From: a virus | Direction: 5' to 3' (one strand) | DNA length: 23,709 bases | Virus record (IMG/VR): IMGVR_UViG_3300020121_000056 | Coordinates: 1 to 23,709 of that record | Shown here: in pieces, positions 12,181 to 19,904 of the stretch | Layout of the letters: each line of letters starts with the position of its first letter | Numbering within the stretch: position 1 is the stretch's first letter | Program-made: the position numbers and the translations under genes | The notes under the pieces: generated by a model | Database searches by the model: none | What the model was told of the DNA's origin: nothing | Seen by the model: only the letters and a program-made list of their open reading frames with translations

Positions 12181-13625
12181 TGCCGCCTATTCATGTGCCT
12201 TTTCCATTATCCACATCTCCCGGAGCGAATTCCCAAGAGAGTGCGGGCCGGCTCATAAATTGCCTGGCCGAACCACTCGGTAAGGACATCGGGTCACAAA
12301 AAGGGTTTGTCCCTCCGGTCGTCGTCTGGCGCAAGTGTCCCGGACTTGCGCAGTTCTGCACCTCAACGCAGAGCGGTTTCCGCGGCGGATTGCTAGTCGG
12401 TAGCGCGCTCTACACTGCCTGGAGCGGGAAGGCGGCAACGTACACATCTGCTGGTGTTGAAGCGGTCCTAACGGGGACACTGAACGGCACTGAAAAGGTA
12501 TTCTGGGCGCGCAACAACAAGAGCCCGACGCCTGATGTTGTGTGCGTCGCTCCTGGTACTGGAGCGTTTTCGGTATCCTCGACCGCTGTTATCTCGTTTG
12601 CTGATCCAGATATCGGAACGCCCAACAGCGTCGGGTTTATGGATGGATATTTCATCTTCACCTATGGCGACGGTACAATCCAAGCCTCAGGCTTGAACGA
12701 TGTCACGATCGCAACGACGGACAAGACGAAGGAACAGGCCAAGACGGGCGGTTTGACGCGGGGGCTTCCGTTCAACGGGCAATACTACGTCTGGGGGCCT
12801 AACTTCGGTGCGGTCTACTCGGATACTGCGCAGCCGACAGGATTCCCATTTACGCGCTCCTATGTGATCCAGCGCGGTTTGCTAAGCCCGTATGCGGTTG
12901 CAGGTCATGAGGATGGTTTCGGATCTGCTCTTATCTGGGTTGCAGATGATAACTCAGTAGTGCAACACAACGGCACGCCGAACCCGTTGAAGATTTCTCC
13001 GCCTGATCTGGATCGCTTGATCGCTGCGGTAAGCGATAAGAGCACGTTGGAGGCATCTGTATACATCTCGCAGGGGCATCCGAAATGGGTGTTATCCTGC
13101 CCGGCGTTTACATGGGAGTTCGACCTCGGCAGCCAGAAATGGAACGAGCGCGCGAGCTACCAGCAGACGCGCTGGCGGGCAATCAGTGGCATCTCGGCTT
13201 TCGGCAAGTGGGTCACGGGCGACACGCAAGGCAACCGACTGCTGTATCTTAGCGAAACGTCATACGATGAAAACGGTAATCCGCTGATGTTTCAGCTTGA
13301 GAGTGGGCCCGTCAAGAACTTCCCGAACCGAACGAAGGTAGCGCGGGCAGATTTTGATTTCGTGGTTGGAGTTGGGCAGGCAACAGGGGCAGACCCGATC
13401 GCAACTGATCCCAGCGTTGGGATTTCGTGGTCGGACGATGGCGGGACTTCCTGGAGCCAGGAGTTCGTTCGCAAACTCGGTCGGCAGGCAACACCGCAGC
13501 GGATCACGATGCTGCGGACAGGAATGTCTGGGATGCAGGGGCGACGCTGGCGGCTCAAGGTTTCTGATCCTGTCTATGTGGCGTTCATGGGCGCAACGCA
13601 AGATGCACAGTTGAGAAACCACTGA
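12180..13625 (+). CDS. P22 gp10-like packaged-DNA stabilisation / tail accessory protein
   Basis: The 481-aa beta-rich product opens with PFPLSTSPGANSQESAGRLI followed by NCLAEPLG, the usual start of gp10-type proteins (a P-x-x-N.QE.. RLIN.yaE pattern). Later motifs include FRGGLLVGSALYTAWSGKAA, FMDGYFIFTYGDGTIQASGL, SALIWVADDNSVVQHNG and a C-terminal VGISWSDDGGTSWSQEFVRK segment. P22 gp10 forms a ring under gp4 that closes the portal and provides the platform for the tail needle and spikes. Length is close to P22 gp10 (472 aa). The start overlaps the HNH gene stop, and the stop overlaps the next start (TGATG). Confidence 0.8.
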   Translation: MPPIHVPFPLSTSPGANSQESAGRLINCLAEPLGKDIGSQKGFVPPVVVWRKCPGLAQFCTSTQSGFRGGLLVGSALYTAWSGKAATYTSAGVEAVLTGTLNGTEKVFWARNNKSPTPDVVCVAPGTGAFSVSSTAVISFADPDIGTPNSVGFMDGYFIFTYGDGTIQASGLNDVTIATTDKTKEQAKTGGLTRGLPFNGQYYVWGPNFGAVYSDTAQPTGFPFTRSYVIQRGLLSPYAVAGHEDGFGSALIWVADDNSVVQHNGTPNPLKISPPDLDRLIAAVSDKSTLEASVYISQGHPKWVLSCPAFTWEFDLGSQKWNERASYQQTRWRAISGISAFGKWVTGDTQGNRLLYLSETSYDENGNPLMFQLESGPVKNFPNRTKVARADFDFVVGVGQATGADPIATDPSVGISWSDDGGTSWSQEFVRKLGRQATPQRITMLRTGMSGMQGRRWRLKVSDPVYVAFMGATQDAQLRNH

Positions 13626-13822
13626 TGGCGAAGCCGCTGCCAAATCTCGACGTTCCCGTGATTGATCTCAAGACGGGATTCATGACGCAGAGTTGGTACG
13701 AATATTTTCAGTCCCGCAAAGGACTGGCGAACCTGCCTGATGTCTCAACGACCGCACCGACAAACGGTCAGGTGCTTATATACAACTCGACCACGAAGCT
13801 TTGGGTACCTGGAGCGAATTGA
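13625..13822 (+). CDS. Short tail-associated protein, 65 aa
   Basis: The product reads like a fibre or adaptor tip: LDVPVIDLKTGFMTQSWYEY, then LPDVSTTAPTNGQVLIYNST and TKLWVPGAN. The second half (an 'NGQVLxYNSxTxxWxPG' motif) is common in phage tail fibre and tail adaptor proteins. It occupies the slot where P22 has the tail needle gp26, but it is far too short and lacks the long coiled coil, so it is not a needle. It is coupled by TGATG overlaps at both ends. Confidence 0.65.
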   Translation: MAKPLPNLDVPVIDLKTGFMTQSWYEYFQSRKGLANLPDVSTTAPTNGQVLIYNSTTKLWVPGAN

Positions 13823-14493
13823 TGGCTGGTCTCTTCGACATTTTTTCTAATGACAGCGCTGAGCAGGCTGCTCGCGATCGAAATCAGGGCCTTCAGCAGG
13901 GCTACAACTCTCTGTCTGATCTATATGGTCAGGGTCGCAATGCAATCACGCAGGGATATGGACAGGCATCCAGCCTATATGCCCCTCTTGTCGCTTCGAC
14001 TGGAGCTGGCGCGAAAGCATACGGCGATGCGTCAGGCGCAAATGGCGTTACTGGCTTGCAGAACGCCATGGATACGTTCAAGAACAGCGGCCAATATGGT
14101 ACTTACGGGTTTTCGCTCGGCCAAGGGCTCCAGGCGCTTGATCGCACACATGCCGCCGCTGGTAACTTGGCGAGCGGTAATGCTGATGCTGATACACTCA
14201 ACTATGCCACAGGCCTCGCCGGCAAGACGTACTCTGATTATCTGAGTGGTCTTTCGCCTTATCTTGGCGCAAACTCGAATGCTGTTGCTGGTGCTGCGAA
14301 TGCCGCTACTGGTGGCGCAAACGCGTTGAACGCGAGCTATCAAGGGCAGGGCAACGCGGCGAACGCCAACTATACCGGGCAGGGGGCATCCAACGCTGCT
14401 GCCGACATGAACAATTATAACATTAGCCAGAACTTGTGGAACGGCATCGGTAAGGCCGTGAACCTCGGCGCTAGCCTGTTCGGTGGCTTCTGA
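13822..14493 (+). CDS. Probable ejection (DNA transfer) protein, gp7 position
   Basis: ATG 13822 overlaps the previous stop (TGATG). The 223-aa product begins MAGLFDIFSNDSAEQAARDR and is then rich in Ala, Gly, Asn, Ser and Tyr with many short repeats (YGQGRNAITQGYGQASSLY, GAANAATGGANALNASYQGQ, ANYTGQGASNAAADMNN), ending in an amphipathic GKAVNLGASLFGGF. Gly-Ala-rich N-termini of this kind are typical of small virion proteins ejected into the host envelope ahead of DNA. Position matches P22 gene 7. Direct evidence for ejection is lacking. Confidence 0.6.
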   Translation: MAGLFDIFSNDSAEQAARDRNQGLQQGYNSLSDLYGQGRNAITQGYGQASSLYAPLVASTGAGAKAYGDASGANGVTGLQNAMDTFKNSGQYGTYGFSLGQGLQALDRTHAAAGNLASGNADADTLNYATGLAGKTYSDYLSGLSPYLGANSNAVAGAANAATGGANALNASYQGQGNAANANYTGQGASNAAADMNNYNISQNLWNGIGKAVNLGASLFGGF

Positions 14494-16160
14494 TGGCCGA
14501 TATTGACGAGATCATTTCCGGAGCGCGGGGAAATACCCGCTATAGCTTCGATGCGATTGGAGATCCCGTCAAAGCGTTTCGCGATGCTCAGAAGCAGGCC
14601 GATGAAACCAACCTTCGGCGTGCTTTTAAGGATGGCGTTCCGACCGGCCCGGATGGTCAGCCTGACTTTGCGGCAATGTCGAAGATCCTTTTTCAGAAGG
14701 GTGGCCTGAGCGAAGGTGTTGCTGCCTCCAACCTTGGTATTCAGCGCGATCAATTGAAAGCCGGGCAAGACATTGCCGCCAAGATTGGGTCACTCGAAGG
14801 AGGCCAACCGGCGCAGCCATCTATTGTCAGTCCTCCGTCAGCAAATCGAACCGCAACGACGGCGGTAGCTCCTCCGCTCTCCCGCGGTGGTGCTCAGTCC
14901 GGCAGTCAGCCTGCTTCTCAGGGCGGGACAACAATCATGGGCATCTTGTCAGCCCAAGGCATCCCGAACGATCAACTAGGTCCCGCGGCAGCCTCGATTG
15001 CCCGGCAGATTGGTGTTGAAGACCCGAACGCGCCGATCAATGTGCAGGATCCTCAGGTTCGCAACGTACTAGTGCCGGCCATTCAGCAACTGAAGCGGAT
15101 GGGTATTGGTCAGGTTGTTCAGCAGCAGCCTCAGACCGCGCAGGCCGTACCACAGGCTCCGCAGCCACCACAGCAGATGGGACAGCAACCCAACCCGCAG
15201 CAGGATCAGGGAACGTTTGGAGCGCCTCCAGCGACGCCAACCCGTGGTGCTGTCCCGACTGGGATGGACCCTGAAATGCAGCGTAAGATCGCGATCTATA
15301 CTGCATATGCAAGCAATCCGGCCCTTCCAGAAGCGACGCGAAAGGTAATTCAGAGCCGGCTGGAAGCGATGCAGCGCGAGGCCGACCCGACTGGATCGAT
15401 GAAGGAATATGACCTTTACCGGCGACAGGGCGGCAATCTGCCCTTTAATGAATGGCAGGCCGACAACGAGCAGCGCAAGACCGCGGCGACCGAGGAAGCT
15501 AAGCTTGGCGCGCAGAAATATCAGAGCCTGGTCGAAGCCGGCACAAAAGCTCAGATGGAAATTCCGCAACTCGACTTGCTCAAAGAGCAGATGAACGATC
15601 CTAACTTCTTTTCGGGCGCTGGTGAAAAGTATAACCTGCTTTACAAGCGGCTTAAGAGCGCTGTTGGCATCGACCCGGATGCGGCTGTCCCGCAAGAATA
15701 TCTGCGTAAGGCGACGGCTGCCAACGTGCTTTCGTCTCTCGGAGCGCTCAAAGGTCTCGGTCAGATCCGCGTCGCCGAAATCAACATGGCGCGCGAGGCC
15801 GCAGCGTCACCTGAAAACTCGATCCCAGCGAACAAGCTCCTCGTTGAAATCTCCAAGCGAACGCATGAGCGCAACGCCCAGATCGCTGAAATGGCGCAGG
15901 AGTATAAGGACAAAAACGGTGTTCTTGATCCCGGCTTCGACAAGCAGGTAACAGCGTTCTATAAGAAGAACCCGCTATTCAACGATGCCGAAATCAAGGA
16001 CTGGCATAAGGTCATTGGCGAGCAGAAGCAGGCTTCGTCCGCTCCGAGCCAGCAGCGCTTTTCATCGCCCGCTGATGTGCATGCCGCAGTGGCAGCCGGA
16101 AAGCTCAAGTCGGGTGATAGCTTCGTCGATCCGACCGGCAAGACGCGGTACGTGCCCTGA
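14493..16160 (+). CDS. Probable ejection protein, gp20 position
   Basis: The 555-aa product has an N-terminal helical part (DEIISGARGNTRYSFDAIGD, VKAFRDAQKQADETNLRRAF), a low-complexity Gln/Pro/Ala region at about residues 205-260 (VVQQQPQTAQAVPQAPQPPQ), and a long helical, lysine-rich C-terminal half (TAATEEAKLGAQKYQSLVEA, RIAEMAQ-like helices). No enzyme motif is visible. With its neighbours it forms the three-gene block found between tail accessory and fibre genes in P22-like phages, whose products leave the capsid to form a channel across the periplasm. Starts and stops overlap as TGATG on both sides. Assignment is by order and composition. Confidence 0.55.
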   Translation: MADIDEIISGARGNTRYSFDAIGDPVKAFRDAQKQADETNLRRAFKDGVPTGPDGQPDFAAMSKILFQKGGLSEGVAASNLGIQRDQLKAGQDIAAKIGSLEGGQPAQPSIVSPPSANRTATTAVAPPLSRGGAQSGSQPASQGGTTIMGILSAQGIPNDQLGPAAASIARQIGVEDPNAPINVQDPQVRNVLVPAIQQLKRMGIGQVVQQQPQTAQAVPQAPQPPQQMGQQPNPQQDQGTFGAPPATPTRGAVPTGMDPEMQRKIAIYTAYASNPALPEATRKVIQSRLEAMQREADPTGSMKEYDLYRRQGGNLPFNEWQADNEQRKTAATEEAKLGAQKYQSLVEAGTKAQMEIPQLDLLKEQMNDPNFFSGAGEKYNLLYKRLKSAVGIDPDAAVPQEYLRKATAANVLSSLGALKGLGQIRVAEINMAREAAASPENSIPANKLLVEISKRTHERNAQIAEMAQEYKDKNGVLDPGFDKQVTAFYKKNPLFNDAEIKDWHKVIGEQKQASSAPSQQRFSSPADVHAAVAAGKLKSGDSFVDPTGKTRYVP

Positions 16161-18181
16161 TGCCCGTTGAACCCGTCATCACATTCCGGGATCAACCCGG
16201 CGGTAGCTGGGATGCCTTCCCAGATGCCCCGCCGAAGGCCGATAGCTGGGACGCATTTCCGGATAAACCGACGACGGACTATACTGGCGTAGCAAAACAG
16301 GCTGGCGTTGGTGTCGCTAAGGGAGCGATCGGGCTCGGCGGCATCGTCGGAGACCTTCAACAGATCGCCAAGAAGGTCGGCAGCTATCTGCCTGACATCA
16401 AGACCGATCCGGAGTCCGAAAAGTACGCTCGCAAATATGGCCGAATGGGCGATGTTATGTCGGTCGGCCAGCCACCAGAATTCCCGACCTCGCACGACAT
16501 CCAAGGCCAAGTCGAGAAGGTTACGGGAGAGTTTCGCAAGCCGCAGAACCAGACCGAGGCCGATGCCGAAACAGTGGGTGAGTTTCTGCCGGCGGCGCTC
16601 GCTGGGCCCGGCAGTCTCGCGCGCAAGGTCGTCACGCAGGATGCTATCCCAGCGGCTGCATCCATCGTCGCCGGCCGCTATAGCGATCAGAACCCCTACG
16701 TAAAGGCCTTGGCCGGCTTTATAGCAGGAGGCACTGGCGCGGCTCTATCTGGCCCCAACACGGCCGAAAAGCTCCTGAGGGATAAAATCCCGGCCTCTGT
16801 GACTGAGCAGGACGTGACCCGTGCCGGCCAGTTGATTGAACACGCACAGACCCGTGGCGTTACGCTGACATGGCCGGAAGCCTTGTCTCGCGTCACCGGC
16901 CAGCCCGTTTTGACCGATACCCAGCGGATCCTTGAAAGCCACGGTCAGACCAGGCCTCAGATGCAGGAGCTGTTCTCGGAGCGGCCGGCGCAGGTTGAAC
17001 AAGCGGCTCGGAATGAATTCGATCAGATCGGCAACCATCCGGCCTATCCCTCCACAATCGGGCCTCAGGCTGGAGAAGCTGCAAACGAAACGCTAACTGG
17101 TGTCCGTCAAACCATCAATAACGCCGCTGAACCATATTATCAGAATGCGGCTAACGTGCTTCTCACGCCGGCTGAAATGAGCCACGTCCGGGCTATTCCA
17201 GGATGGACGCAGGCCCGCGATGCGGTGCGTAATAATCCTCAATTGAATTGGCGGGTGGCAAACCTCCCTGATCATAGCGTTGGTTTCCTGAACGAGGTCA
17301 AAAAGCAGTTCGACCAGGCTGCGGAGAACGCGGCTTCCAAGTTCAACCCCAGCCGCAATCATCAGGTTCAGGCTTCCAACGAAATGGCGGCTTCGGCCGT
17401 CAAACAGGTCGGCGAGGCGAAGTCTGCGGATTACCAGATCGCACTCGAGATCGGCCGACAGGGCAGACAGCAGTTCCTGGAGCCTCTGCTTCAGGGGCCA
17501 CTTGGTAAGCTCGCCAAGAAGGACATCACTACTCAAAAGGCCATTTCGGCCTTATTCCCTGAGAACCCTGTTCCTGGAACGGCTGGCGAAATTTCGGATG
17601 CGGTGTCAGCTCTGGTTCAGCGCCGTCCTGCCGCTGCTGAGCAGTTGGTTCGCGCTCACGTCGAAATGGTGTTCAACCAAGCGGCGCGAGATCTTCAGGG
17701 CGGCGCCAACCAGTTCGCGGGCGCCAAGTTCGCCGCTAAGCTAGCTGGTGGAGTTCAGCAGCGCGAGAACCTTAGGGCTGCTATCGAAGCCCTCCCGAAT
17801 GGGCAAGCACGCTGGGAGGGCTTTAATCACCTTCTGGATATCATGGCCGCAACCGGGACGCGGCAGCCAAAGGGATCATTGACCGCCTTCAACGCGCTAG
17901 AGGTCCAGTCAATGTCGACGGGCGGCCTTCAGGAGTTGGCGGCGAAGAGCCTCTCTCCCGGTAAGTGGATGAGCTTCGCCAACGATGCCTTCAAGTCGTG
18001 GTCGCTCGGACGAAACCTCGATCAGATCGCTCGCATCATCACGGACCCACGTTCGGGGGATGCCTTGAGACAGATTGTTCGTATCCCACCGGGCTCCGAC
18101 CGTGCGCTTGTGATGGCTGGCCGCCTGATCGCGCTCGGCTCGGCTGTGACGACCGAACAGAGAACCAAGACCGCTAAGTAG
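16160..18181 (+). CDS. Probable large ejection / internal virion protein, gp16 position
   Basis: The 673-aa product has a repeated 'SWDAFPD' motif at residues 13-39 (GGSWDAFPDAPPKADSWDAF). Glycine-rich hydrophobic stretches follow (VGVAKGAIGLGGIVGDLQQI and ALAGFIAGGTGAALSG), which could contact membranes, and then a long helical Ala/Gln-rich body. No lytic transglycosylase or peptidase signature is present. It is the last and largest of the three putative ejection genes. WDAFP-type N-terminal motifs are frequent in internal virion proteins of alphaproteobacterial podoviruses. The last 273 nt are overlapped by a minus-strand frame. Stop TAG. Confidence 0.55.
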   Translation: MPVEPVITFRDQPGGSWDAFPDAPPKADSWDAFPDKPTTDYTGVAKQAGVGVAKGAIGLGGIVGDLQQIAKKVGSYLPDIKTDPESEKYARKYGRMGDVMSVGQPPEFPTSHDIQGQVEKVTGEFRKPQNQTEADAETVGEFLPAALAGPGSLARKVVTQDAIPAAASIVAGRYSDQNPYVKALAGFIAGGTGAALSGPNTAEKLLRDKIPASVTEQDVTRAGQLIEHAQTRGVTLTWPEALSRVTGQPVLTDTQRILESHGQTRPQMQELFSERPAQVEQAARNEFDQIGNHPAYPSTIGPQAGEAANETLTGVRQTINNAAEPYYQNAANVLLTPAEMSHVRAIPGWTQARDAVRNNPQLNWRVANLPDHSVGFLNEVKKQFDQAAENAASKFNPSRNHQVQASNEMAASAVKQVGEAKSADYQIALEIGRQGRQQFLEPLLQGPLGKLAKKDITTQKAISALFPENPVPGTAGEISDAVSALVQRRPAAAEQLVRAHVEMVFNQAARDLQGGANQFAGAKFAAKLAGGVQQRENLRAAIEALPNGQARWEGFNHLLDIMAATGTRQPKGSLTAFNALEVQSMSTGGLQELAAKSLSPGKWMSFANDAFKSWSLGRNLDQIARIITDPRSGDALRQIVRIPPGSDRALVMAGRLIALGSAVTTEQRTKTAK

Positions 18182-18310
18182 CAGTGTGGCGAAGAACGCC
18201 GCGCCGAGTCCAAGGACACCGACAGCGTAAGGGTTGTCAGTCCATTCGTATCTGATGTTGCCGCACATCACCGCGGCTATAATCGACAACTGGAAGAGCT
18301 TCCACATCAT
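17909..18310 (-). CDS. Minus-strand two-TM membrane protein (copy 1)
   Basis: Reading leftward from ATG 18310 (or the adjacent ATG 18307), the product begins MMWKLFQLSIIAAVMCGNIR, a first TM, then YEWTDNPYAVGVLGLGAAFF and ATLLLSGLGSLF, a second TM. The first 43 codons fill the only gap (18182-18308) between two plus-strand genes. From 18181 down to 17909 the frame runs antisense to the ejection gene, and that part (about 90 aa) looks like shadow sequence, so the real C-terminus is uncertain. GAGGCAGAGGCG upstream is a possible ribosome binding site. The start overlaps that of the divergent fibre gene. It resembles the minus-strand protein at 19308-19514 (NI..Y....NPY....FF). Membrane location is solid; function is not known. 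Confidence 0.55.
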   Translation of the reverse strand: MMWKLFQLSIIAAVMCGNIRYEWTDNPYAVGVLGLGAAFFATLLLSGLGSLFGRHSRAERDQAASHHKRTVGARWDTNNLSQGIPRTWVRDDASDLIEVSSERPRLEGIVGEAHPLTGREALRRQLLKAARRH

Positions 18311-19313
18311 GTTGAAACGCCTCTGCCTCGCCCTTGCGGGGCTTTTTGCATTTGTCTCGGTAGCCAGTGGCGCGGGGACTGTTCCTGGCTTTTCGCTGAC
18401 GCCGCAATTTGACCTTTCCGGAAAGGTCGCGCCGGGTTGCAAACTCTACATTATTCAGGCGGGAACGACCAGTACCCCGCAAAATGCCTACCAGGACAGC
18501 GGGCTTACCCTTCTTCAGCCCAACCCGATGACCTGCGATGCAGGGGGGAGGCTAAGCCAATTCTTCGTCGCTGACGGACTGATCAAGCTCAGGTTAACGG
18601 ACAAGAACGGCGTTCAGCTTTTTGTCGGTGATAATCTCCTGGTTGTCGGCCCCAGCTCTGGCGGGGGTGGAGGTGGCGGGACGGTAGATCCAACCACCAT
18701 TGCCGCAACGGGAGACGTGAAGGTTTCCTATGGAACTTCTATCCTGTCGGGATGGGTCAGGGCAAATGGAAGGACGATCGGATCAGCGACGTCAGGGGCT
18801 ACCGAGCGGGCTAACGCGGACACGTCTGCTCTCTTTGTCTATCTGTGGGGGGCCGATGCTAACCTTGCAGTGAGTGGAGGACGAGGCGCGTCAGCAGCGG
18901 CTGATTTCGCGGCCAACAAGACTATTGCTCTTCCGGATTGGCGTGGGCGTTCCATTGCCGGTCTCGATGATATGGGAAATAGTGCGGCGGGGCGGCTTAC
19001 TTCGACGTATTTTGGAACATCGGCGACGGTTCTTGGAGCTGCGGGCGGCACAGAAAGTCGGACTCTGACTGCCGCTCAACTGCCCTCAAACATTCCGTTC
19101 ACAGATCCTGGGCATACACACACAATCACTGCTCGACTTGGTGCCTCAACAACGTTCGGAACTATCGCAGCGGGTGGAAGCGCGGATAACGGCGCTTACG
19201 CTGGAATGGGAGCATCGACGGCGACGACTGGTATCACCATCAATCCAAGCGGCGGATCGGCGCACGCAACCGTTTCTCCAAGGATGCTTGCAACCATTTA
19301 TCTGAAGCTATGA
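18309..19313 (+). CDS. Tail fibre with signal-like N-terminus and tail-collar-like domain
   Basis: ATG 18309 is preceded by GGAAGAG. The 334-aa product begins with a signal-peptide-like segment (basic MLKR, then a hydrophobic core ending VASGAG at about residue 22). A beta domain follows (PGFSLTPQFDLSGKVAPGCK, IQAGTTSTPQNAYQDSGLTL), then a seven-Gly linker at about residue 118. The last part is collar-like: SILSGWVRANGRTIGSATSG, ALPDWRGRSIAGLDDMGN, SRTLTAAQLPSNIPF, a GHTHTI HxH motif and the end SPRMLATIYLKL. That order (W.R..G..LPD.RGR...G.D.MG.....LT..QLP) is the phage tail-collar/fibre-tip pattern, a likely receptor-binding part. Similar proteins occur in rhizobial phages. A signal peptide is odd for a virion protein, and its coding DNA forms an intrinsic terminator. 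Confidence 0.7.
   Translation: MLKRLCLALAGLFAFVSVASGAGTVPGFSLTPQFDLSGKVAPGCKLYIIQAGTTSTPQNAYQDSGLTLLQPNPMTCDAGGRLSQFFVADGLIKLRLTDKNGVQLFVGDNLLVVGPSSGGGGGGGTVDPTTIAATGDVKVSYGTSILSGWVRANGRTIGSATSGATERANADTSALFVYLWGADANLAVSGGRGASAAADFAANKTIALPDWRGRSIAGLDDMGNSAAGRLTSTYFGTSATVLGAAGGTESRTLTAAQLPSNIPFTDPGHTHTITARLGASTTFGTIAAGGSADNGAYAGMGASTATTGITINPSGGSAHATVSPRMLATIYLKL
18325..18347 (+). terminator. Intrinsic-terminator sequence inside the fibre signal-peptide codons
   Basis: GCCTCGC (18325-18331) pairs with GCGGGGC (18336-18342) over 7 bp with one G-U, loop CCTT, then TTTTT (18343-18347). It starts at nt 17 of the coding region and is read as LALAGLF. It would terminate untranslated RNA; translating ribosomes would disrupt it. 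Confidence 0.65.
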
Positions 19314-19514
19314 CCAATCCTTACCATAGCTTCTTCGCATCTTGCTATGCGCCTGATTGATGAAAAATAGCTCAACGATCCGCCCAAAGAAGTAGCCGAT
19401 CATTACTGCGATCAGGCAAGCGACATAGGGATTCAAAAGGTCAAAGTAGATATTTACGGCGGCTATAGAAAACGTCGTAAGTATCATAATAAAATTCCGA
19501 ATTAACGAAACCAT
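19308..19514 (-). CDS. Minus-strand two-TM membrane protein (copy 2)
   Basis: The 68-aa product starts at ATG 19514, with GGAG eight bases upstream, and ends in TAG at 19308-19310, converging with and overlapping the fibre stop by 6 nt. It has two TM segments: IRNFIMILTTFSIAAVNIYF (about 5-24) and NPYVACLIAVMIGYFFGRIV (about 28-47), then a short basic tail (INQAHSKMRRSYGKDWS). It fills an otherwise empty 249-nt gap and has its own promoter-like sequence (19534-19563). Base composition is clearly more AT-rich than its neighbours, suggesting recent acquisition. Topology and the NI...NPY...FF pattern match the minus-strand gene at 18310. Candidates: superinfection exclusion or lysogenic conversion protein. 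Confidence 0.7.
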   Translation of the reverse strand: MVSLIRNFIMILTTFSIAAVNIYFDLLNPYVACLIAVMIGYFFGRIVELFFINQAHSKMRRSYGKDWS

Positions 19515-19533
19515 CGTGTGTGCTCCGAGCTAA

Positions 19534-19563
19534 ACTATACCACCACAAGGTGAATCATATCAA
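19534..19563 (-). promoter_or_regulatory. Sigma70-type promoter for the minus-strand membrane gene
   Basis: Read on the minus strand, TTGATA (19563-19558) is followed by an 18-bp spacer and TATAGT (19539-19534). Each box matches five of six consensus positions. A start near 19527 would leave a short 5' leader containing the GGAG site before ATG 19514. The -35 box overlaps the start codon of the divergent plus-strand gene at 19563. Confidence 0.6.
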
Positions 19564-19904
19564 TGTCGATTACCGTAAGTTCCACGGCGACGAACAATTC
19601 TGACTGGAAGACTCAATTCCAGTTCAATGACGCCGACACTGGTGATTTGATCGATTTCACAGGAGCCACGATCGAGATCGACGTTAAGGATTTCGATGGG
19701 TGCCGACGTATCCAGGCTTCAACGGGGAATGGCCTGATCACCATCCAGAGAACAGGTATCTTTGAACTGGATGTTCCTGCTACGACGATGGAATGCCTTT
19801 GCCCCGGAACCTATCAGGTCGGAGGTGTCTACTCGCTCAACGGTGAAACGATCTCCCTATTTACCGGCTCGCTTGCGATCATCTCCGGAGTTGCGCGGCT
19901 GTGA
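19563..19904 (+). CDS. Small beta-sandwich-like tail protein, 113 aa
   Basis: ATG 19563 follows AAGGTGAATCATATCA. The product is a beta-rich domain: ITVSSTATNNSDWKTQFQFN, DADTGDLIDFTGATIEIDVK, GNGLITIQRTGIFELDVPAT, CPGTYQVGGVYSLNGETISL and a final FTGSLAIISGVARL. This order (W...F.F.D..TG..IDLTGA.I...V, then PGTY) is seen in small phage tail or baseplate proteins with an Ig-like fold similar to the BppU N-terminus. It overlaps the next gene as GTGA. It probably connects or decorates the tail fibres. Confidence 0.6.
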   Translation: MSITVSSTATNNSDWKTQFQFNDADTGDLIDFTGATIEIDVKDFDGCRRIQASTGNGLITIQRTGIFELDVPATTMECLCPGTYQVGGVYSLNGETISLFTGSLAIISGVARL

